NCBI RefSeq assembly: GCF_002920915.1
Contig: NZ_PQVF01000001.1
Location: forward strand, 479,615 to 543,614
Source of the DNA: Solitalea longa
GTDB lineage: Bacteria; Bacteroidota; Bacteroidia; Sphingobacteriales; Sphingobacteriaceae
DNA length: 64,000 nucleotides
Reading direction: 5' to 3'
In this document: positions 29,511 to 37,659 of the stretch, in pieces
Position numbering within the stretch: the first letter of the stretch is position 1
How the letters are laid out: every line of letters starts with the position of its first letter
Notes under the pieces: model-generated
What the model was told of the DNA's origin: nothing
What the model saw: only the letters and a program-made list of their open reading frames with translations
The model's database searches: none
Program-made: the position numbers and the translations under genes

Positions 29511-29852
29511 CTACTTAATAAACTCAATAACCTTTTCAATAGGTCGCCCAATAATGGCTTTATGGCCATCAATAATGATCGGGCGCTCCATCAGTTGAGG
29601 AATATCGATCATTGCCTGAATAACATCATCGTCATTTAAATCTTTGCCGGCGAATTGCTCTTTCCAAACCGTTTCTTTTGTGCGAACCAGTTCAATAGGT
29701 TTTATGCCTATTAGATCAACAATGTCTTTTAACTCATTGAAACTAAGTTTGTCATCGGCATATTTTAAAATTTCGGGGTTAATTCCGTTGTCTTCTAAGG
29801 TTTTCAGAACGTTTCGGCTGGTGCTGCAGCGTTGGTTATGTAGTATTTGCAT
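29511..29852 (-). CDS. ArsC/Spx-family thioredoxin-fold protein
   Basis: This 113-residue protein is of the arsenate reductase (glutaredoxin-type) family. The catalytic cysteine is Cys9 in HNQRCSTSRN, and the downstream PIELVRTKE and MERPIIIDG phrases are typical, including the cis-proline region. I start at the ATG at 29850-29852 because homology begins at MQILHN. No arsenic genes are nearby, so it may be a general thiol oxidoreductase rather than a true arsenate reductase. Confidence 0.88.
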   Translation of the reverse strand: MQILHNQRCSTSRNVLKTLEDNGINPEILKYADDKLSFNELKDIVDLIGIKPIELVRTKETVWKEQFAGKDLNDDDVIQAMIDIPQLMERPIIIDGHKAIIGRPIEKVIEFIK

Positions 29853-30007
29853 AAATGATTGAATTGTTAAGCGGTTATAATGAACCAAGGGGGTGCACAG
29901 TGTTATATAGAGTTTAAATTGTTAGATTGTTAGATTGATAAATTGTTAAAGGGTTAAATTGATAAGATATCGCATCATCTACTCAGCGGAACTCTGTGGT
30001 TAAAATC

Positions 30008-30301
30008 TTATAAAAACACAACATCGTCAATCAGTCGGGTGCCTGATTTGTCATTCACTACTTCAACAATTTTGTCTTTGGCTCGGGTTAATTCATGCCG
30101 TAAAGCGGCAGAGTCTAAACGCACAAATAGTTTGCGGTTACGGATAAACAATTCGGAAGTGCGATTGGCAACCATTGGCCCCATGATGTCGGCCCATGAC
30201 TGAACGATGTTTACTTCGTTGTATTTATCCTTTAATTTATAGGTTTCAAGCAATAAGTTTATCGCTTCCTTTAATGATTGCTCGTTGGTTTTCTTGAACA
30301 T
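30008..30301 (-). CDS. DUF721 (DciA-like) protein
   Basis: This 97-residue protein contains the DUF721 core: an alpha-helical N-terminus and IVQSWADIMGPMVANRTSE followed by LFVRLDSAALRHELTRAK. The start at 30299-30301 (MFKKTNEQSL) fits; longer frames overlap recF. DciA relatives help load the replicative helicase and are often next to recF, as here: it starts 46 nt after the recF stop. Confidence 0.85.
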   Translation of the reverse strand: MFKKTNEQSLKEAINLLLETYKLKDKYNEVNIVQSWADIMGPMVANRTSELFIRNRKLFVRLDSAALRHELTRAKDKIVEVVNDKSGTRLIDDVVFL

Positions 30302-30347
30302 ACTCCTTTGCTTGCTTCGGTTTAAATGTAAGGTAATTCTACTGAAG

Positions 30348-31493
30348 TTATTCACCTTTTGTCTGAAGATATTCTTCCATGTCTTTAATATGTCCGCCTT
30401 CAACAGCGCCTTTATCCACCTCAAAAATTTTAATGTCCATACCTATCTCACTGAACACTTTTTCAATACGTTCACGATTGGTGTCGGTAATAAATAACTG
30501 TCCAAAGTTATCCTGCACCACCATTTCCATTAATTTCTTAATCCGGAGATCGTCCAGCTTGTCGAAAATATCATCGAGCAAAAGCAAAGGCTTAAATCCT
30601 TTCATTTTGGTCAGATAGCTATACTGAGCCAGTTTTAAAGCGATCAGAAACGACTTTTGCTGTCCTTGCGAACCGAATTTTTTTAATGAATAACCGTGGA
30701 TAGTAAACTCCAGTTCGTCTTTATGAATTCCAAAGCCGGTACGTTGCAATACCTTGTCTTTTTGGAAAGACCTGCTTAATCCTTCTTCAAATTCGCTTTC
30801 GTTCAATTGCGAAACATACTGGAGAGTAACCGTTTCAGCCTCATTGCTTAAATAGCGGTACTGCTCATTGAACGTAGGTGTGAACGATTCCAAAAAGGCT
30901 TTGCGCTTTTGGTAAATCTCTGAACCGGTAATTTTTAGCTGTTCGTCATAAATGGAAAGTAGATCCATGTCGAAATGGCCGCGTTCGGCAAACTGGCGGA
31001 GCAGGCTGTTTCTGTTCGTTAGGTTTTTATTGTAGAGAATAAGCGTGTCGAGGTATCGGTTATCGGTTTGCGAAATCACATTATCAATAAATTTGCGACG
31101 TTCTTCGCTGCCCTCTATCACCAAACTAATATCATAAGGCGATATCATTACCAATGGAAACTGGCCAATATGATCAGCCAAACGTGGATAATCCTTTTTA
31201 TTTCGCTTAAACTGCTTTTTCTGATTTTTCTTAAGCCCGCAAAAGATCACTTCCTCCAGATCATTCTTCTCAAAACTTCCCTGCAGCATAAAGTAATCCT
31301 GTTCATACCGTATTTGCTGGCTGTCAACTGGGTTAAAATAGCTTTTACAAAGGGATAAGTAGTGAATGGCGTCGAGCAAGTTGGTTTTGCCGGCACCATT
31401 GTTACCCACAAAGCAATTCACTGCCGGATGAAAATCCAGTTCAGCTTCGGTATAATTTTTAAAATTGAGCAGCGTGAGCTTTTGCAGGTACAT
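30348..31493 (-). CDS. recF: DNA replication and repair protein RecF
   Basis: This 381-residue SMC-like ATPase helps load RecA at gaps. Walker A GNNGAGKT is at residues 30-37, the signature is SQGQQKSFLIALKLAQ near residue 275, and Walker B is LLLLDDIFDKLDD. A TAACTTTG promoter box lies four nt before the ATG, so translation is probably from a leaderless mRNA. A DUF721 gene follows in the same operon. Confidence 0.95.
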   Translation of the reverse strand: MYLQKLTLLNFKNYTEAELDFHPAVNCFVGNNGAGKTNLLDAIHYLSLCKSYFNPVDSQQIRYEQDYFMLQGSFEKNDLEEVIFCGLKKNQKKQFKRNKKDYPRLADHIGQFPLVMISPYDISLVIEGSEERRKFIDNVISQTDNRYLDTLILYNKNLTNRNSLLRQFAERGHFDMDLLSIYDEQLKITGSEIYQKRKAFLESFTPTFNEQYRYLSNEAETVTLQYVSQLNESEFEEGLSRSFQKDKVLQRTGFGIHKDELEFTIHGYSLKKFGSQGQQKSFLIALKLAQYSYLTKMKGFKPLLLLDDIFDKLDDLRIKKLMEMVVQDNFGQLFITDTNRERIEKVFSEIGMDIKIFEVDKGAVEGGHIKDMEEYLQTKGE

Positions 31494-31497
31494 GCGC

Positions 31498-31505
31498 CAA
31501 AGTTA
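31498..31505 (-). promoter_or_regulatory. -7 box of recF promoter
   Basis: The minus strand reads TAACTTTG, an exact TAnnTTTG match, four nt upstream of the recF ATG. It indicates a very short or absent leader. Confidence 0.6.
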
Positions 31506-31778
31506 AACATCTGAAAGGTAATAAGAAGTTAACGGTAAAAAACAGCAGGGTCGACCAGAAATCAAGTCTATTAAATGATTTATAAACTACGCTGGGAAAT
31601 GCTTTTAAAACAGTAAGACAATTGCCATGTAATAGCACTTTAGTAGCAAAGTCTAAAGAGGCTCCTTTTAGTTTTGAACTTAATGAATGGGGGGAAGTAG
31701 CTTCTGTAATTTTGAAAATGGGTTTTGATCTGAAAAAGAGCAATTTGCAATCGGAGTGTAAGCAAATAAAAATCGGAC
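31506..31778. other. Intergenic region with a coding-like plus-strand frame
   Basis: No gene with a proper start was found. On the plus strand a frame without ATG runs for about 65 codons to the TAA near 31786, with protein-like text such as FELNEWGEVASVILKMGF. It may be the tail of a decayed gene. The minus-strand frame across the same stretch overlaps recF and looks accidental. Confidence 0.25.
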
Positions 31779-31808
31779 TTGCGTAAAAAGATTAAAATAG
31801 TATTTTTG
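31779..31808 (+). promoter_or_regulatory. Bacteroidota-type promoter (TTG-N19-TATTTTTG)
   Basis: TTG at 31779-31781 and TATTTTTG at 31801-31808 are separated by exactly 19 nt, the preferred spacing of Bacteroidota sigma-A promoters. The ATG of the TPR gene follows 19 nt later. Confidence 0.75.
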
Positions 31809-31827
31809 CGCACTCAATATAATACAA

Positions 31828-32511
31828 ATGGCAAAAAATCAAGAGAATAATCAACCAGAATTGGGTGGTTTAGACTTACAAGGGCAGTTCGGAAAGACAG
31901 AACAATTTGTTACGGAGAATAAAAAAAGCCTTTTGATTATTCTGGGCGCGGTGGTAGTAATGGGCGGTTTGTTCATTGGTTGGAACCTTTATCATAAGAG
32001 TCAGGATAAAGAGGCACAAGACCAAATGTTTAGAGCCGAGCAATATTTTGAAACTGATTCTTTGAACAAAGCCTTAAATGGCGATGGAAACTATCCTGGT
32101 TTCTTAAAGATCATTGATGAGTACAGTGGTACAAAATCAGCAAATCTTGCTTATTACTATGCAGGTATCTGCTACCTTAAAAAAGGCGAGTTTGAAAAAG
32201 CAATTGAAAGCTTAGAAAGCTATACTTCAAAAGATGAGATCACTTCAGCTACTGCATTAGGAGCAATTGGTGATGCATACAGCGAATTAAAGAAATTTGA
32301 TAAAGCTGCTGATTACTACAAAAAAGCGGCTGATAAAAAGCTTCAGAACTTTTCACCAATGTACCTGATGAAATTAGGTATGATCTACGAAGAGTTAAAA
32401 CAGGGTGATAAAGCTGTTGAGGCTTATAAAACAATTAAAACCGAATACAGTGATTCACAGCAAGCACGTACCATTGATGAGTACATTGCTCGTGCTGAAG
32501 CTAAACTGTAA
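31828..32511 (+). CDS. TPR-repeat membrane-anchored protein
   Basis: This 227-residue protein has one membrane helix (about residues 34-53) after a polar N-terminus, then at least three tetratricopeptide units (for example NLAYYYAGICYLKKGEFEKA and SELKKFDKAADYYKKAAD). The layout resembles YfgM, an ancillary protein of the Sec translocon, but also other TPR scaffolds. It has a strong promoter and terminator of its own. Role by analogy only. Confidence 0.8.
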   Translation: MAKNQENNQPELGGLDLQGQFGKTEQFVTENKKSLLIILGAVVVMGGLFIGWNLYHKSQDKEAQDQMFRAEQYFETDSLNKALNGDGNYPGFLKIIDEYSGTKSANLAYYYAGICYLKKGEFEKAIESLESYTSKDEITSATALGAIGDAYSELKKFDKAADYYKKAADKKLQNFSPMYLMKLGMIYEELKQGDKAVEAYKTIKTEYSDSQQARTIDEYIARAEAKL

Positions 32512-32538
32512 TAGTTTTGTTTTAATAATGATATTTAA

Positions 32539-32574
32539 AACGGTGAACGGTATTTAAGCTGCTCACCGTTTTTA
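32539..32574 (+). terminator. Terminator of the TPR gene
   Basis: AACGGTGA (32539-32546) pairs with TCACCGTT (32563-32570), followed by a T run. It lies 27 nt after the stop. Confidence 0.8.
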
Positions 32575-32628
32575 GTTATATGCTTTTCTTTAAGCCTGAT
32601 TTTTAAATCAATTAATTATCAACTGAAA

Positions 32629-33123
32629 ATGGCAACCGCATTTAAAAATTTATCTGATTTTTCATCAACAGAAATACCTTCGGCATCGGGTCTTAAATTT
32701 GGGATCGTGGTTTCGGAGTGGAACTCAAAAGTAACAGGTGCTCTTTTAGAAGGGGCAATAAGCATTTTAAAAAAATACGGCGCGGCTGAAACAGATATTG
32801 CTGTGCATTCAGTTCCCGGTACGTTTGAATTGAGTACCGCCGCTCAATTATTATTGGAGTCGGCTGATTTTGATGCAATCATTTGTTTGGGTTGCGTGGT
32901 TCAGGGTGAAACAAGGCATTTCGATTTTATCTGTGATGCCGTATCACACGGAATTACCAATGTGGCCTTGAAGTACAACAAGCCGGTTATTTTTGGAGTT
33001 TTAACCACTGATAATATGCAGCAAGCCATTGAACGCTCGGGTGGTAAGCATGGTAACAAAGGCGATGAAGCTGCCGTTACCGCTATCAAAATGGCCGATT
33101 TAGCTAAAAAATTGAAAAAATAA
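32629..33123 (+). CDS. ribH: 6,7-dimethyl-8-ribityllumazine synthase
   Basis: This 164-residue enzyme performs the penultimate step of riboflavin synthesis. The signature IICLGCVVQGETRHFDFI with the catalytic histidine, the FGIVVSEWN start and the VPGTFEL loop are present, and GNKGDEAA near the end is typical. No riboswitch is visible in the short upstream gap. Confidence 0.96.
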   Translation: MATAFKNLSDFSSTEIPSASGLKFGIVVSEWNSKVTGALLEGAISILKKYGAAETDIAVHSVPGTFELSTAAQLLLESADFDAIICLGCVVQGETRHFDFICDAVSHGITNVALKYNKPVIFGVLTTDNMQQAIERSGGKHGNKGDEAAVTAIKMADLAKKLKK

Positions 33124-33174
33124 TAACCTGAAAGCAAGTTTTCCGTATAAATGGTTATTAAATCTCTATATTAA

Positions 33175-33193
33175 TTGAACAACATTTGTTCAA
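33175..33193. promoter_or_regulatory. 8-bp-arm palindrome before the small-lipoprotein operon
   Basis: TTGAACAA-CAT-TTGTTCAA is a perfect dyad, extended outward with one indel to about 13 bp per arm (ATTAA...TTAAT). It lies after ribH and 48 nt before the first small lipoprotein gene. It could be a regulator site for the redox operon or a weak terminator of ribH. Confidence 0.4.
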
Positions 33194-33240
33194 TTTAATA
33201 AAGCAGCTTTTTACCATTTAATCAAACTTGCATTCAAAAA

Positions 33241-33396
33241 ATGAAGAAATCAGCCATTTTAGTAGTTCTTACTTGTTTCTTGTCAGGTATTGTACTCGAC
33301 TCGTGCTCGTCGCACCAATGCCCGGCTTACAGTTCAGTATATAAAGCTAAAGCTGTAAAATCAAAAGGTAAAAAGAAAGACAGATTTAAGGACTAA
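33241..33396 (+). CDS. Small lipoprotein-like peptide, 51 aa
   Basis: This is a frame of 51 residues from an ATG at 33241: a hydrophobic N-terminus (KKSAILVVLTCFLSGIVL), then DSCSS with a lipobox-like cysteine (Cys22), the motif QCPAYS, and a lysine-rich tail. It shares the same plan and the CPAYS motif with the next small gene, so the two are paralogues. Function unknown. It is transcribed toward ytxJ. Confidence 0.6.
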   Translation: MKKSAILVVLTCFLSGIVLDSCSSHQCPAYSSVYKAKAVKSKGKKKDRFKD

Positions 33397-33476
33397 TTAT
33401 TGCTTTTATCTTTTTATTAAAGGAATTTTACTTTCTTAGACTTTCTATTTAACTTAAAAAATTAAACCCAAACATA

Positions 33477-33605
33477 ATGAAACGTATTGCCGTTATCTTA
33501 ATCTGCACGTTTTTAGCAGGAGCAGTTTTAGAATCATGCCGCAGTGGCGAAAAATGCCCGGCTTATTCCACAGTTAAAAAAGGGAAAAAATCTAGATATT
33601 ATTAA
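33477..33605 (+). CDS. Small lipoprotein-like peptide, 42 aa, paralogue
   Basis: This is a 42-residue frame with the hydrophobic start KRIAVILICTFLAGAVL, the ESCRS cysteine (Cys21), the KCPAYS motif and a basic tail. It is a shorter paralogue of the 51-residue peptide 80 nt upstream. Its stop codon overlaps the ytxJ start (TAATG), showing translational coupling. The conserved cysteine pair suggests thiol chemistry or metal binding, which is inference. Confidence 0.65.
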   Translation: MKRIAVILICTFLAGAVLESCRSGEKCPAYSTVKKGKKSRYY

Positions 33606-33937
33606 TGGATTGGATAGAGCTTACCTCAGCAGAGCAGTTAAAACAAATTAAGGAAAAGCATGGCTATAGCATTATTTTTAAGCATAGCACGCGCTGCTCT
33701 ATTAGTTTATTTGCAAAAAGAAGATTTGAAAATGGTTGGGCAGACTTGCCGGCCAATACTGAGGTCTATCATCTCGATTTGTTAAGCTATCGACCTATAT
33801 CAGCCGAAATTGCAGAGATCTTTCAGGTGCATCATCAATCGCCTCAACTATTACTGATTAAAGACGGTGAATGTATCTATGAAACCTCGCACGGAGAAAT
33901 TAGTGTAACGGAAACAGTAGAACAAATGACATTATAA
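33605..33937 (+). CDS. ytxJ: YtxJ-like bacillithiol-associated thioredoxin-fold protein
   Basis: This 110-residue protein has a monothiol active site in FKHSTRCSIS (Cys31) and the thioredoxin-like VHHQSPQLLLIKDG cis-proline segment. It matches the YtxJ family, proposed to remove bacillithiol from proteins. Its ATG overlaps the stop of a 42-residue lipoprotein by one base. A bacilliredoxin gene lies 8 kb away, which supports bacillithiol use by this organism. Confidence 0.85.
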   Translation: MDWIELTSAEQLKQIKEKHGYSIIFKHSTRCSISLFAKRRFENGWADLPANTEVYHLDLLSYRPISAEIAEIFQVHHQSPQLLLIKDGECIYETSHGEISVTETVEQMTL

Positions 33938-33941
33938 ATAA

Positions 33942-33973
33942 AAAGACCCTTGAAAATTAATTCAAGGGTCTTT
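33942..33973. terminator. Bidirectional terminator after ytxJ
   Basis: A perfect 13-bp stem AAAGACCCTTGAA/TTCAAGGGTCTTT with a 6-nt loop and T-rich flanks lies between convergent ytxJ and the DoxX-type gene. Confidence 0.85.
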
Positions 33974-33991
33974 CTTTTATAGCTGTTTCTA

Positions 33992-35134
33992 TTATTTCTT
34001 AAAATACAGGGCTTCCAATTCTTCAACACTTGGCATATTGCTGAAACTCCATTTATTAATCACCGTTCCTTTTTTCATCAAAACAATTCCAGGGTTGGCT
34101 CGAACCATTGATTTCAACGGCACTGCATCACCAAAAAAGAATTCATAATAGATATTATGTTCATGGCGGAAAGTATCCGCTGCAAGTGGTGTTGCCGAAG
34201 TAAGTCCAACGGTACGCGAATGATATTTCTCGGTCATAAGCGTTAATTTATTTAATTCGAGCTGGATGCTCTTGTTTGCTTTCTCAAGATCATACTCCAC
34301 CACCCAAAATGAATATTCAGGATCTTCCAAAACCACCATTGTAACATCATTGCCGTCTTCATCACTTAATTTAAAATCGCTGATTGGCACTTTATACCCT
34401 TCCTTCACTAAAACAGGTTCCGATGCTTTTACATACTCCCAATCCGGATTGTTATAAACTTTCGTAGAAATGTATTCCTTGTCGGTCCATTCTTTAACCA
34501 CGCCTGTTTTTTTGTTTTTAAGGGTATAAATTATTTTATACTCATCAGCAGGAGCGCCTTCAGGAGCTTTCATTAACGAAGGCAAATTGTTGCCAATTTT
34601 GTAGGGTAGAAAATCGATTACCGGTAAATACTTGTATGTGTAAAAACCAAACCCAAAGCTAAACAGGATGGCAATTGCCAGCGTAATCCATGAGCCTTTG
34701 TTACTGAAAATGGGTTTTATTTTATCGGTATTGAAGAAGATCAGTAAGATCATCAGCATCAGCACCATGTCTTTGCCGAACGACTGCCAAGGAGTTAGTG
34801 GTATAGCATCGCCAAAACAGCCGCAGGTTTTTACTACATTAAAATAAGCTGAGTAAAAGGTCAGGAATCCAAAGAAAATAGTTAATAATAATAATCCCCA
34901 GGTGGTTTGTTTGATCTTTATGCCAAATAATAAGGCTACTCCAAGAATGATCTCAAAGGCACACAGCAACATAGCCAGTGTAACGACAAATGAGTTGAAG
35001 GCTGTTAAATGGAAAACCTCGAAATACTCTTCGAGCTTATACGAAAAGCCTAAAGGATCATTTTGTTTGATCAGCCCCGAAAAGATAAATAGTAATCCGA
35101 CAAAAATCCGGAAAATGTTGGTTAGGTATTTCAT
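33992..35134 (-). CDS. BT_3928-type DoxX family membrane protein
   Basis: This 380-residue protein has a DoxX-like four-helix membrane domain (residues 1-140, with VKTCGCFGDA in the loop before the fourth helix) and a C-terminal periplasmic domain ending in a thioredoxin-like MKKGTVINKWSFSNMP phrase. In many Bacteroidota it neighbours DUF1599, tpiA and folP; here DUF1599 is the next gene upstream and folP is close by. DoxX members link to sulfur/thiol redox chemistry. Confidence 0.85.
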   Translation of the reverse strand: MKYLTNIFRIFVGLLFIFSGLIKQNDPLGFSYKLEEYFEVFHLTAFNSFVVTLAMLLCAFEIILGVALLFGIKIKQTTWGLLLLTIFFGFLTFYSAYFNVVKTCGCFGDAIPLTPWQSFGKDMVLMLMILLIFFNTDKIKPIFSNKGSWITLAIAILFSFGFGFYTYKYLPVIDFLPYKIGNNLPSLMKAPEGAPADEYKIIYTLKNKKTGVVKEWTDKEYISTKVYNNPDWEYVKASEPVLVKEGYKVPISDFKLSDEDGNDVTMVVLEDPEYSFWVVEYDLEKANKSIQLELNKLTLMTEKYHSRTVGLTSATPLAADTFRHEHNIYYEFFFGDAVPLKSMVRANPGIVLMKKGTVINKWSFSNMPSVEELEALYFKK

Positions 35135-35147
35135 TGTTTTTTAGTCG

Positions 35148-35206
35148 TAGTCTATGGTCGATAAACCACAGACATTGTTTTTGGTTAAATTATGAGCCAT
35201 AGACTA
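35148..35206. repeat. Intergenic inverted repeat
   Basis: TAGTCTATGG (35148-35157) and CCATAGACTA (35197-35206) form a 10-bp inverted repeat. A related word, CCATGGACTT, follows and recurs in the cdaA terminator near 38.5 kb. It looks like dispersed intergenic repeat sequence rather than a gene part. Confidence 0.5.
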
Positions 35207-35229
35207 TTGTCCATGGACTTGATGGTCTT

Positions 35230-35775
35230 TTAATTATAAGCTTCTAATTTGATGAGCGCAAAAACGGAATAATTTATCATGTCCTGGTAATTGGCTTCTA
35301 CACCTTCAGATACCAATGTGAGACCTTTATTGTCTTCTATTTGTTTAACGCGCAGTAATTTCATCAAAATTAAATCAGTTAATGAACTTACACGCATATC
35401 GCGCCAAGCCTCGCCGTAATCATGGTTTTTGTCTTCCATTAAGGCTTTGGTTTCGGCAATTTTAAGGTTGTACAAGCGCTCCACTTCTTCGAAAGGTAAT
35501 TCTACCGGGTCGTTTTCTGTTAACTCAAGTTGAATTAAGGCGATCACGCAATAATTAATAATGCCGATGTATTCAGGAATAATTCCTTCGTTAACCTTGC
35601 TCACTTTCTTTTCTTCAAGCGTGCGAATGCGCTGAGCTTTAATAAATATCTGGTCGGTGATTGATTCGGGGCGGAGAATGCGCCACGCGGTGCCATAATC
35701 TTTGGCTTTTTTTAAAAATAGCTGTTTGCAATTATTTATAACCGAATCGTACTGAGTACCTGTAGTAGTTTGCAA
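35230..35775 (-). CDS. DUF1599 protein with internal duplication
   Basis: This is a 181-residue soluble protein in which the same unit occurs twice: KDYGTAWRILRPESITDQI near residue 23 and HDYGEAWRDMRVSSLTDLI near residue 117. Each copy is followed by a helix rich in K/R/E and an INYSVFALI-like strand. DUF1599 is associated with nucleotide-modification systems in phage, but in Bacteroidota it is a housekeeping neighbour of folP and DoxX. Reaction unknown. Confidence 0.85.
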   Translation of the reverse strand: MQTTTGTQYDSVINNCKQLFLKKAKDYGTAWRILRPESITDQIFIKAQRIRTLEEKKVSKVNEGIIPEYIGIINYCVIALIQLELTENDPVELPFEEVERLYNLKIAETKALMEDKNHDYGEAWRDMRVSSLTDLILMKLLRVKQIEDNKGLTLVSEGVEANYQDMINYSVFALIKLEAYN

Positions 35776-36014
35776 AATGATGATGGTTTTAGTAAAAGCC
35801 TAATAGATTTCGAGCAAAAATACACTATCGGCTCAAAACTAAAAATTGATGTTGATGCATCAATTTAAAACAGGTAACAAATACGTTGTATGCGGAGAGG
35901 TAGGTATAGAGCGAAGATGTTAGAAACGATATTTAAAATTAAAAGGGTGAAACAGTTTATTGAAGAAATACCAACGTTAGCTTTCAATAAAATAGTTGCA
36001 CCCTTTGCTGATTA
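35776..36014. other. Intergenic, no gene seen
   Basis: This AT-rich gap lies between the DUF1599 start and the cold-shock stop. I see only a short TGATGTTGATGCATCA dyad-like word near 35.85 kb and no credible frame. Confidence 0.3.
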
Positions 36015-36473
36015 TTACTTAGTGACAAGTTGTACTTCAATTGCACTTAGTCCTTTAGGTCCCTTTTCGGTTTTAAAAGTAACCCGGTCATTCTCTTTAA
36101 TAGGATTGATTAAGCTGTTGATGTGTACAAAAATACTCTCCTGGCTGTCATGGTCTTTAATAAACCCGAAACCTTTAGAGGTATTAAAAAATGTTACTGT
36201 GCCTTTTCGAGTCTCCTGACCGTCTTCAACGTTTTCGGTTCTGGCAACAGCAATTTGAATGTCTTCTGAATTGATTTTAACTTTTTTGGAGGGATCTGGA
36301 GGGGTGGAAGTAATATTTCCATTCTCATCAACATAGGCCATCATGTCTTCAAGACTTTTGCCTTTGCTAGAATTGGCTTTACGCTCTTCTTTCTTTAGTT
36401 CTTTATCCTTTTGTTTTTTTAATCTTTTCTTTTGATTTTCTTTTTTGCTAAAGGTTTCTGAGGATTTACCCAT
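36015..36473 (-). CDS. Cold-shock domain protein with basic N-terminal arm
   Basis: This 152-residue protein has a strongly basic N-terminus (Lys/Glu runs in the first 45 residues), a linker, and a C-terminal cold-shock domain (about 85-150) with RNP1 KGFGFI and RNP2-like IFVHINSL. It should bind single-stranded RNA or DNA as a chaperone. A TATCTTTG promoter box lies about 40 nt upstream of the ATG. Confidence 0.9.
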   Translation of the reverse strand: MGKSSETFSKKENQKKRLKKQKDKELKKEERKANSSKGKSLEDMMAYVDENGNITSTPPDPSKKVKINSEDIQIAVARTENVEDGQETRKGTVTFFNTSKGFGFIKDHDSQESIFVHINSLINPIKENDRVTFKTEKGPKGLSAIEVQLVTK

Positions 36474-36726
36474 GTAATTGATTTTGATTTATATGCTGCA
36501 GTTTCTCTGCTCCGCAAAGATAGTTATTATGGTTGGAAGATTTTGATTTTTAATTAGTTAAATAAAAGTTTGTGGCTGGCGATGTAAAATATTTTGTTTC
36601 CGGTTATAATAAGATACTAGTCAGTCGATTAAGTTTAGAATTTAGCTGGGTTGAAAAGTATATTAACAGCATAGCGTTAACCTATATCAATTCAAATAGC
36701 TAATTTAGGCCGTGAACAATCTTTCA

Positions 36727-37587
36727 ATGCACAAACATACCTTTTTCAATAATCGGACTACCCTTAATTGCAACGGTCGCTTGCTCAACCTGTCAACTCC
36801 TAAAGTGATGGGGATCCTGAATATTACTCCTGATTCTTTTTTTGATGGTGGAAAGTATACTTCAGTAAACGATTCTCTTCATCGTTGTGAGCAACTGTTA
36901 ACAGATGGGGCGGATATTATTGATCTAGGCGCCTATTCTTCTCGTCCCGGTGCTGCGGACGTTGCAGAAGTGGAAGAGATCGGCAGAATTGTGCCTGTGC
37001 TTCAAGCTATTCTTAAACAATTTCCGCAAGCAATACTTTCAATAGATACGTTCCGGTCTGAAGTGGCAAAGGTGGCTGTCAATGAAGGAGCCTCGATAAT
37101 TAATGATATTTCAGGAGGGGAGCTCGACAGTAAAATGTTTGAAACCGCTGCCCAGCTTCAGGTTCCTTACATTTTAATGCATATGCGCGGAACTCCCGAC
37201 ACCATGCAAAAACTTACCGATTATGATGATCTGCTTAGTGAAATGGTGCGGTATTTTGTTGAAAAAGTACATAGGTTACGGTCATTGGGGCTTAACGATA
37301 TTGTGCTCGATCCTGGTTTTGGTTTTGCGAAAACCATCGAACAGAATTACAAATTATTGGGGCATTTAAGTGAGTTTAAGATATTTGATCTCCCTTTACT
37401 TTCCGGCATATCGCGTAAATCGATGATCTATAAACTCTTAGAAACAGACGCATCACAAGCACTAAACGGTACTTCGGTTTTAAACATGGTTTCGTTACAG
37501 AATGGGGCCAACATTTTGCGGGTTCACGACGTAAAAGAAGCGGTGGAGGTTCGCAAGATATTTTCGATGCTTAATAATAGTTATTGA
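36727..37587 (+). CDS. folP: Dihydropteroate synthase
   Basis: This 286-residue TIM-barrel enzyme joins p-aminobenzoate to the pterin in folate synthesis and is the sulfonamide target. Motifs VMGILNITPDSFFDGG, DLGAYSSRPGA, SIDTFRSEVA, LMHMRGTP, DPGFGFAKT and SRKSM appear in order. I prefer the ATG at 36727 over the GTG five codons earlier. It forms a likely operon with cdaA 72 nt downstream. Confidence 0.95.
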   Translation: MHKHTFFNNRTTLNCNGRLLNLSTPKVMGILNITPDSFFDGGKYTSVNDSLHRCEQLLTDGADIIDLGAYSSRPGAADVAEVEEIGRIVPVLQAILKQFPQAILSIDTFRSEVAKVAVNEGASIINDISGGELDSKMFETAAQLQVPYILMHMRGTPDTMQKLTDYDDLLSEMVRYFVEKVHRLRSLGLNDIVLDPGFGFAKTIEQNYKLLGHLSEFKIFDLPLLSGISRKSMIYKLLETDASQALNGTSVLNMVSLQNGANILRVHDVKEAVEVRKIFSMLNNSY

Positions 37588-37659
37588 TAAATTGTGAACT
37601 GTAGCAATACGATAATTCCATACTTTCACGTTGGGAGCCTTGAAATATAAATTTAAACT

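Noticed and set aside
31459..31743. Minus-strand frame of 94 codons overlapping the recF start
   Set aside because: It overlaps the recF start and its promoter, has composition unlike a protein, and no start signal of its own.
35890..36219. Plus-strand frame of 109 codons
   Set aside because: It lies opposite the cold-shock gene and mirrors its codons; the cold-shock domain on the other strand is unambiguous.
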